This document shows positions 56,131-64,000 of a stretch of 64,000 nt of DNA, in pieces. This DNA is from Schistosoma haematobium. Taxonomy: Eukaryota; Platyhelminthes; Trematoda; Strigeidida; Schistosomatidae. The stretch is from positions 46,727,364 through 46,791,363 of the forward strand of contig NC_067196.1 in NCBI RefSeq assembly GCF_000699445.3. The letters run 5' to 3'. The notes below the pieces were generated by a model that saw only the letters and a list, made by a program, of their open reading frames with translations, was not told where the DNA came from and did not search any database. The position numbers were made by a program, and so were the translations under genes. Numbering within the stretch: the first letter of the stretch is position 1; every line of letters begins with the position of its first letter.

Positions 56131-58142
56131 TTTTTGGTCGGTAAAATTTATAGTTTCTGGAAAGAAATACTTTATACTTTTAAATTTACATTTATTTTGT
56201 ATTGTTATAATTGTTATCATCATCAATCATAGTACTAATTCGTTATTTCTAAAATGGTCATTAGCCTTTGTTATAGCAAGTTATTAATAAAATAAACCAA
56301 TATTAGGCAAGTCATATATTAAATTTATAACTGAAAATCAAGTTGTTAGTTCTCATTTAGTATATTCGCTTTATCGCTTCGAGTAGTAATTACTAATGTT
56401 CAATTCATCATGAATTGTCGATTGTTTTAATTTGATAATCTTGTAAGAATCTTCCGAGGTATTCAGGACACTGATATGAATTTCTGCATTTGTGCATGCA
56501 GCACAACTTACACCATTTTGGGATGTATTTTCAATTAAAGATGACAATTATTACCAAATTTTGATTTTTTTTCGTCAGCTCATTGAATGTTAGAATTAAA
56601 TATTTTAAAAAGTAAACCAGTATATCTTACATGTGACTATCACAAAGCAAAATGTACAATCAAGCATTTCTTATGAATCCAATGTAGATTAAACTCCATC
56701 CGGTTGTACTTCCAAGTTGTTCTAGTAGCTTTATTTCGTTATCAAACCACAATCTAGACATTTTTTCCAAATAAATCAATAATTTATTATGATATTACTA
56801 TCTGATATAGTGATGTTTTGGTAACCGGTGTTAATCTACAAGATATTTTTGTACATGTCTGACAAGTACTTTATATAGTTAGTAGTATGTTTAGGAAAAA
56901 TAGTAACAGTTGACATTGTTAAACATTTAATTCAAATACCATACTTTTATTATGTATTAATTTTAAGTAATTTTGAAGTTATTTAGAAGACTACTTGGTC
57001 AGTAATGTAATTCCTGTTGAGAATAAAACAAAAGCTTTAGTTTTAAAGCTCATTGGTTTACATAATGAGTAATTTAAAGAATGGTCAAACTACTAGCTAG
57101 GAGTCACTGAAATTCAAAAAGAACTGAATAGTTATTTGTTATTGTTGTGAACGATGTCAATGAGCGCAGATGAAACTTAACTCAGAATTTCTGATCCTGC
57201 TTAGGAAATGATACCATTAGACTATTTGATTAATCAGTGTTATTGTCTGAAATGTTCATAACAAATTTTAAATATACAGGAACGCATAGAAGACAAGCAC
57301 TTATAGTGAGCAAAGTAATAGAATAGTTTATGAACTGAATATGAATATGACACAATTTTGTCATAAATCCTGAGAGGTTTACTGATTAAGAAAGAAGACA
57401 GAGAACAATTTAGAGTCAATAGAAAAAGTATATACTCTTCAAGATGTTGAACATTATCAGTATGTACCACATTAGGTATGCACAATCAATTTCGTAATAA
57501 GTGCACTACTACTTACTTTCTTACATGGTTAACCATATTACTAAATATCACATCTGGTTGTAATCAACTATTAAAACAACCGTAATACTTGTTTTTTCTT
57601 CTTTCTTTTCAACGTCTGGAAATCAAACAATCAACAAATGACAAGTTGATCAAATTATAGATAAAGGTAGCTGGAGATTTCTATGTAAATTTCATTTACA
57701 ATATGTGTTGATTTTCTCACTGTTTTTACTGTTTTATATTAATACATAATCGTCTTACAAATAACTAAGTATGTCATTTTACATTCAGACACCATTACAA
57801 TAAATCTATTATCTGAATACTTTGATTGTAATACCTATGCTTGAAACTAAACTACAAATATTGTTCAGTCATTTTACAGTTATCTGTAAAGTTGTATTGT
57901 GCACTTTTTTCCCCCTCAAAAGTCTATACTTAAGTGCAAACCACTTTTCTTAACATTCAACCAAAAATTATATATGTAAATAATTTATTTAATTAGTTCA
58001 CTGTAAATGTAACCACTTATCATATTATTTAACATTAAATACCATAGTTTTTCAGTGAATCGTAATTTTTGTAGACTCCACTTATTCCAGTCAAATTGTT
58101 ATTAAGCAGGTTTGAAATTTAATTTAAGTCGAATAACTCAAC
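56131..58142. other. Unassigned AT-rich sequence
   Basis: No repeat family or exon recognised in 2 kb; the 81-codon frame at 57240-57485 has no support. Confidence 0.4.
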
Positions 58143-58195
58143 ACTTACTTACGCCTGTTACTCCTCGTGGAGGAGTATAAGCCACCCACAAATAC
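58143..58195 (-). mobile_element. LINE 3' tail fragment
   Basis: acttacttacgcctgttact and cctcgtggaggagtataagc: only about 50 bases of the LINE 3' end. Confidence 0.85.
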
Positions 58196-58919
58196 CTATA
58201 TGAGCTTCATTTGATTTATAAAGTATAAATTTGTGCTTTACAATAAAACGTATATACTTCTCAGAAAAAACCTGAGGTATATTGTTTCTCTTAGAATACA
58301 AATTATATTGAATGGTTAAGCCATTTTATACTGTTTCGCTAAACTCGACTAGGTGTTGTAATCCAGATGAATAACGTATTACGGATAAATATATACATTT
58401 GCCATGAACTTCAAGTTTCTCCTCAAATCATAAATTATTGAACTATATATTTTAAAAGAAAGTAATGAATAATATAACGAAAAAATTTAATCCAATTTCT
58501 ACATAATTCACGTTAATGTACAGATAACTTCGTCAATTGGAAGTATGTAAAATGTTATTCTTCTCATCCTTCTTTGTCATTCCATTAAAAAAATTTATAA
58601 CTAAGAAATACAAAAAGTTAGTCACCTATAATTCTGAGTGATATTTGTTTCACATATGATAATATTTTAGTTTCTGAGAGCACTTATAAGTCAATCACCA
58701 TAAGTACTAGAGATTCAAAAATTTAAGTAGTATTTTGTCAAGTTATATAGAGAACTATGGTTGGTATAAAATCAACAATGACATATTTTAGGATTCTGAA
58801 ATATTTTATAATCTCTTGATACAACCGTATTTATATAAATAACATCCTAGAAAATGGTTGCGGGTGTTTGAAATACCATCTCCATAGCAACGGGTTGTGA
58901 CCTGTTTGGATATCTGGGT
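58196..58919. other. Unassigned AT-rich sequence
   Basis: Nothing recognised except that the text near 58855-58920 (ttgcgggtgtttgaaatacc) may belong to repeat D's flank. Confidence 0.35.
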
Positions 58920-59280
58920 TACCGGTTCCTGGTATCTGGACATTTCAACAAGTTATCTAATTTTTTGTTTGTTTTAACACATCATTATACCTATTAGTCC
59001 TATAACTTATTCGCGTGTGTTTGTGAAAAGTTTACGACATTTCGCTGCACAGGTTACGAAAGAGCCCATTCAGAGATATCATGGTTCCTGACAATATGTA
59101 TGGAAAAGAATATACATTATCCAGATGTCTGTTCCTGAACTGCTAACATCTAACTGATGACCATTGAATATTTGTCATGACGACCGATCATGAAATAAGA
59201 AAGAGAAACTTGTTGAAATACTTTGTTCTGAGAATTCTATATTGTACTAAAAATAAAGCCACTAATAACAATAAGAAATT
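58920..59280 (-). repeat. Interspersed repeat D, minus-strand copy
   Basis: Complement of 28255-28590 with the same block order: gacatttcaacaagttatct, gttttaacacatcattatac, ctattagtcctataacttat, gagatatcatggttcctgac, cagatgtctgttcctgaact, ccgatcatgaaat, ctgagaattctatattgtac. Confidence 0.75.
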
Positions 59281-59635
59281 TAGAAACGTTCTAGCGAACC
59301 AGTTTAGTATCTTATAAATGTGATAACGAGCCATCCACACATATATTCTTCGTATTTGGTAATTATACATTTCAAATATGTTAAAGTGAGATAAAGTCTG
59401 TTATGAATAAAATAATATTAGAACCTAAAAGAAACTTTTAGCCTATGCACCATTCATTCAAACTCAAATTTCTGATCTAAATGTTTTCCATGATCGCAAA
59501 TTAATGTGACATAATTTCTTATAATTTTTCGTGAAATAAACGATAAAAAACAGATAGGGGTTGAGAAAATTCCCGTGCTAATTTATAACTAGTTTACGGT
59601 TATTCTCGTGATATTATTCCGCTTAGAAAACCGAT

Positions 59636-59725
59636 AAATACTAGGACGAAATTGCCGTCCAGTGCTTACAAGTTTTCAACAGTGTTCTAGCTTTGATCGA
59701 CTCATAAATTCAACAGTTAAAATTA
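59636..59725 (+). repeat. SINE-2 fragment starting in the hammerhead
   Basis: actaggacgaaattgccgtc, cagtgcttacaagttttcaa, then the 3' end. The GAAA and GTC side of the ribozyme is present; the CTGA side is absent. Confidence 0.75.
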
Positions 59726-60784
59726 CAATTTTAAAAAATCCCCACTCTAAAAATATTTAAAATAAAACAGAATTAAAGGTTAATAATATTTTACAGAATT
59801 TCCATCTGCATTTTCATTTTGATTTAGCTTCTGTCTATTCCCTCATCTTTGTTCTTAAGATTTTCTATATCATCTCGAATATGACTAATTGTTCAGGTTG
59901 TATTGAATCGAAATATTTTTATCTCATTAAATTAACAACTTAACAAATAAAACTATTTAATAATTTTGTAACAGAACATAAATCCTTTTCTCAATGTATC
60001 AAAATAACTCTTTTCCATTATTTAGGTTAGCCAGAAACGCAAATGAAGTTCCGAATCATGCTTCATTTATTTCTCTAATTTGAAAAGAAATGAGCATATA
60101 TATATATAAGACTCAGAAATGTGATCAAACCTATTAAACAGAGAGAAACCAATTTGTTTTATTCTTTCAATTAATAGACCAAACATAATTAGTCATTTAG
60201 TCTGTTTCAGCCAATAATGAATTCGTCGAAATATACATATCTGTATATGCATATTCACTGTTTTGTTTTGCATTATGCCAGTTCATAATTAAATTAAAAT
60301 TGACAATAAACAAAAAGAAAAAAACTATCACTTATTTATTTTCAAACAAAACAAACTTGACTTATTATTCAATAGATTGCTCTATGGTGATAATCCCTTT
60401 TAAATAAAACTAATTAAATTTTTTTAGGATGAATTACAATCAAAATGAATCTACATTTTTGTATTCTTCCTATAAAACCGTATTTGCCCAGTTTGATGCA
60501 AAGGTACCACTGAATGTTACTTATTTTCATTTGTGTTATTTATAATACTTTTGAACAGTTAAATTACATTTGAAACTGACACAGAATATAACATCTTTTA
60601 AACATGAATAATAGATTTGACAATATATAGGTGGTTAGTAGATTAATTGAATGCACATCATCTTGTCTGAATGATGAGGCACATTAAAAATTATTATTCT
60701 CATTATCGACATACATGAATAAATTTATCGTTATTAAGGCACTTCAACAATAAAATGTTACCTCCAAAGATTTCTGGTTAGCTT
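59726..60784. other. Unassigned AT-rich sequence
   Basis: Nothing recognised. Confidence 0.4.
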
Positions 60785-60903
60785 TTTTTAGCGAGTTAGT
60801 TTTTTACGGGATGGGGTCGCTAAACCCATGCTCAACTTTCCTCCTTTACCCGGGTTTGGGACCGGCAATAACTCTGGGAGAGCTATAGGAGGAGTTAACA
60901 ATA
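60785..60903 (-). mobile_element. LINE 5' leader fragment
   Basis: tcctcctttacccgggtttg, ggaccggcaataactctggg and aggaggagtt are the complement of 6920-7030 in the long LINE copy (cggtcccaagaccgggtaaa). Finding a 5' end without a 3' end is unusual for a LINE and implies later rearrangement or a fragment broken by deletion. Confidence 0.8.
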
Positions 60904-61611
60904 AAATATGGGGTAAAGTAAACAGATATAATCACATCAACCACTAATACATAAATGTAACATGGCTGTAACGCTATCACACTATAAAATACTGTTTTCG
61001 GAAATTCACTGTTTGCTGTGGCAGAGAAAAAAATAATCAGAAAGAAAATCAGTTTACTTTTGTACTTGAAAAAATGTTTTTGGATTATTGACCAATAAAT
61101 GCTCTCTATTTAAATACAGAGTAATGCCATGCGGATGAACTAACAGTGGATGATTTAACTTCTTCCACTCCCGACTTCAGCTTTACTGAAGATGTAGGCT
61201 AGATTATTAAGAAAGTTTTAATTCAGTTCCCTGGTAAGTGGATTCAAAAAGTCCCTAAATTTCAAGGATTTCTGAACCTGATTCTTTTGTCAAGGTTTTC
61301 ATATTATTTTAGTTGGCATATCAAATTATCTTTAATAAATAAATTTAAAGTTAAAATTCTTTTTATTTGATTAATTAAAGAGGTATTGTCAATCGACCCA
61401 CTGCTTTTCAGTATTTAAATATTTGACAGACATGGCGTGATTTACAACCTATTTTATTGTATTTTTTAATGATAAACTCACGTTATCTCATCCATTTTGA
61501 GACGAGTTAAAACTATTGAATTATTAGTTTTTCAACTTGAATATGTCTTCTTAAACTATCATTCAAAAAAGCGCTTCTATAGTCAAGCACATGAACATGT
61601 ATGACATAAAG
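60904..61611. other. Unassigned AT-rich sequence
   Basis: Nothing recognised; cttccactcccgacttcagctttactgaag contains a small cttcag/ctgaag palindrome. Confidence 0.4.
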
Positions 61612-61715
61612 AAACTTACACCTGTCGCCCCCTAATAAAGTATAAACTGCCAACCAGGAATCGCAAACCAGATTTATCCTGGGCACTCCTGTCTAGCTGT
61701 TCCTAGGTGATGTTC
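61612..61715 (-). mobile_element. Degraded LINE 3' end fragment
   Basis: acttacacctgtcgccccct, actgccaaccaggaatcgca and atcctgggcactcctgtcta follow the complement of the LINE 3' end of the 45.8-kb subfamily (cgcctgttactcctaatgga, accagcattctccaaccc, ctgtccaggtccttcctttc). Confidence 0.7.
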
Positions 61716-62734
61716 ATTCACACTAAGAAACAGTTAGGTGAAAACCAGCAAAACACAAAATATTACAAGCAGAAATTAGTTTCTTGTTTCCTAATTGTAA
61801 CTCATTATCTTGACATCATAATCTACACTTTTATTCCTTGGTATTATATTGCTCTGGTATTCCTAAATAAACTTCATCACGCGATGCTAATTGGGTCGGT
61901 CTAGATTTCTAGTGAAGAACACTGCTTTAAATTATATTGACAATCCTTTTTTTAAATAATAGTCATGAATGCAGGTAAACATTTCAGTAATTTTTCAAAA
62001 TCTCAAATGCTAAGTCTATTGATTTTTATACACAAAGGCATGATAACAATAGTAAAGCTTAAAAATGTTACAGCACAAAATATTCAAAAAACATCGGATT
62101 AAATGGTTATCCAAGTGGAAATTAATGATCATCCATCTAATAAGGTACTTTGACGTTAATCTCTCTATGACTGAAATTTCTCATATGTTCTGTTAAGCTA
62201 GAAACGGAATGTTTTTTCTATGAAATTTACTTCCAGAAAGACCATGTAATGACTTTTAAAAGAAACGATTTCTAAAAAGATGTCACTTAAATACAACACA
62301 CATTGAATGTTTAATCATTCAAGCCTAATAATCCTTTTCTAATAACGTAATGTAACGTATTTCGAAATCCTTGTGTATTGAAAGTTGTATTAAGGACTAT
62401 GATTACTAAAAAAAATTCGTTGTCAAAAATTTGCCATCTAAAGAAAAGACATCTTATAAGGCAAAACATTTTTTGTGAATTGTATTTAATATATAAGACA
62501 ATCATTTTTCATCTAAATTTCAAATGTCCTTAGTTGTTCGCATATTTGGCTCTGATAAGATAATGTGTTAAACCATAAAAGTGCTCATCTCCACATATAA
62601 ATATTTTAAAAAAATGACCGAAACAAGACATTCTTCGACGAATTAAAACAATCATATTGAGTCTGCAACGTAACTGAATAATAATGAAAACCTATAATTT
62701 TAGGTCAAACAGGATTAGTAGGACAAAGTTGCAC
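61716..62734. other. Unassigned AT-rich sequence
   Basis: Nothing recognised. Confidence 0.4.
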
Positions 62735-63120
62735 AACATGAGCCAGTTACTTTAAGATGGTGGTTAATGTTAGTCAACAGGAAACCCTGGACCAATGCTT
62801 CGTGCTACATGGCACTTGTCAGCAAGGTGTACCTGTAATCTTGAGGAAACTGCTGCTCTCTGACGGATTTGATTCCGTGTCACCCAGCTTCACAGTTAGA
62901 GACGTTATCACTGAGCTATCTAGGCCACGACTGGACTCCTGTAGGACATAGATGTATTTACAATTGATTGATCGCCACCATCTCATCTCAGCATAGTGCA
63001 CGCAATGTTGAGTAACTCAAACTGGTGGCCACATTGCTACTTGGTCGATAGGATTCGATCTGTACTAAGAAGAACCTGACTTACATGACATTGGCCACCA
63101 CCCTATGGTCAATCAATCGC
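62735..63120 (-). repeat. SINE-3: third tRNA-like plus hammerhead repeat family
   Basis: On the minus strand a tRNA-like block (A box gatagctcagtgataacgtc at about 62908-62927; B-box-like ggaatcaaatccgtc at about 62864-62878) is followed by a hammerhead-like segment at 62784-62828: stem I ACCTTG/CAGGGT (6 pairs counting G-U), CTGACAA (G8 changed to A), stem II TGCC.../GGCA-type pairing around ATGTA, CGAAG, short stem III and GTC. Sequence is unrelated to SINE-1 and SINE-2 outside the core. The 5' flank (63000-63120) contains inverted text (ggtggccacattgctac / gacattggccaccaccc). Only one copy is in the window, so family status is inferred. Confidence 0.6.
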
Positions 63121-63164
63121 AAGTTACTTTCAAAATATGTAAATAATCACTGTTCACCTTAACT

Positions 63165-64000
63165 TTCAGATAAGGTTGTCTACTCTCTCCCTTCATCATT
63201 CTTCTGGTGGACGACTGGATTACGAAAACCTGGACATCTGAGGGAAAACACGGCATACGATGGGCAGCTCAGAACCGATTTAGACTTCGTAGACCACTTA
63301 GCCCTCCCATCGCATACACATGAACAAATGTGGATGAAGACAGCCAGTGTAGCAGCAGTCTGCATCAGTAGGCCTCAACATATACAAGGGGAAAACCAAG
63401 GTCCTCAAATTCCAAACAAAGAACAACAATCCAATCACTCTTGATAACGAAACTCTAGAAGATGTTGAATCCTTCACATACCTAGGAAGCATCATCGATG
63501 AACAAGGAGGTTCACATGCAGACGTAAAGGAGAGGATTGGCAAAGCAAGGGCTACATCCCTTCAACTGAAGAACATATGGAACTCAACAAAACTTTCAAC
63601 CAATATCAAAGTGAGGATCTTCAATACGAACGTCAAGGAAGTTTTATTGTACGGAGCTGAAACTTGAAGAACTACTACAACCACCATCAAGAAGTTACAA
63701 GTATTTATAAATAGTTGTCTACACAAGATGCTCAACATCGATTGACTGGATATCATCAGCAACAGTCTTCTGTGTGAGAGAACAAACCAGCTTTCATATG
63801 AAGAGGAAATTAGGAAAGGAGGATGGAGTTGATGGATAGGACATACATTACACAAATCATAAAACTGCATCAGGAGTAAAGTGCTAACTTGGAATCCTGA
63901 AGAGAAGCGGAAAAGCGGAAGGCCAAAGAACATAATACTTCGGAAAATAGAATCAGATATGGAAAGGATGAATAACAACTGGAAATGGTTTGAAAATATT
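63165..64000 (+). mobile_element. RTE-type LINE, 3' half, running off the window end
   Basis: Starts within the RT at the GCLLSPF-like motif and continues through the palm: FVDH at 63286-63297 replaces the catalytic F-x-D-D, then SASVGLNI-type text with a frameshift, [68 protein letters not shown] followed by a stop, and the zinc-knuckle-free C-terminal tail. The catalytic Asp to His change alone would inactivate it. The 3' end lies beyond 64000. The minus-strand open frames (63298-63978) are antisense shadows. Confidence 0.93.

Noticed and set aside
1..64000. CRISPR arrays, bacterial operons, rRNA, spliced-leader RNA genes
   Set aside because: None seen; the sequence is eukaryotic and the short regular repeats present are microsatellites or LINE tails.

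Overview
This is an AT-rich eukaryotic (metazoan) window that I read as Schistosoma nuclear DNA. The basis is the repeat content: degraded RTE-type (SR2-like) LINEs, Penelope-like element fragments with a GIY-YIG domain, tRNA-derived SINE-like repeats of the Sm-alpha kind, and compact hammerhead self-cleaving ribozyme motifs inside those SINEs. There are no bacterial operons, rRNA genes, CRISPR arrays or canonical tRNA genes. The species cannot be fixed from the sequence alone.

Layout. 0-7 kb is the least repeat-laden part and holds the only convincing hint of host genes: a terminal-exon candidate (4786-4886) whose protein ends in ...PLRFG before two stop codons, with AATAAA 75 bases downstream. 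Two possible signal-peptide segments lie at 3801-3938 and 5970-6038. 6.9-9.8 kb is a decayed LINE on the plus strand that keeps endonuclease and reverse transcriptase (RT) remnants, lacks the middle, and is interrupted by a 479-base solo LTR with a 5-base target duplication. 10-31 kb is intergenic or intronic DNA carrying SINE-1 and SINE-2 copies, a Penelope fragment (23.4 kb), a second LTR copy (25.0 kb) and AT microsatellites. 32-36 kb carries another Penelope GIY-YIG remnant, repeat family C and a palindromic SINE-2 with two opposed hammerheads. 36.6 kb is a foldback element with 70-base arms. 38.9-47.5 kb has the best SINE-1 copy, two 5'-truncated LINE 3' ends on the minus strand and the best-preserved SINE-2 ribozyme. 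49-56 kb has a Penelope-type hammerhead-like motif, SINE-2 copies, two LTR copies on the minus strand, an unassigned GC-richer tract and another LINE end. 58-64 kb has small LINE fragments, a repeat D copy inverted to the one at 28 kb, a third tRNA/hammerhead SINE-like family and a LINE 3' half that runs off the window end.

How the parts relate. SINE-1, SINE-2 and probably SINE-3 share one design: a tRNA-like block with A and B boxes followed closely by a hammerhead about 45 nt long with a very short stem III. Their 3' sequences are unlike the LINE tails, which end in tandem TTAC/GTAA. Many SINE-2 copies occur as inverted (foldback) arrangements, which also creates the mirror-image short ORFs of this window. 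No autonomous element in the window looks intact.

Limits. Boundaries of decayed repeats are good to about 10-20 bases. Exon calls rest on reading frame, splice-like signals and peptide character only. Family names SINE-1/2/3 and repeats C/D/E are local labels.
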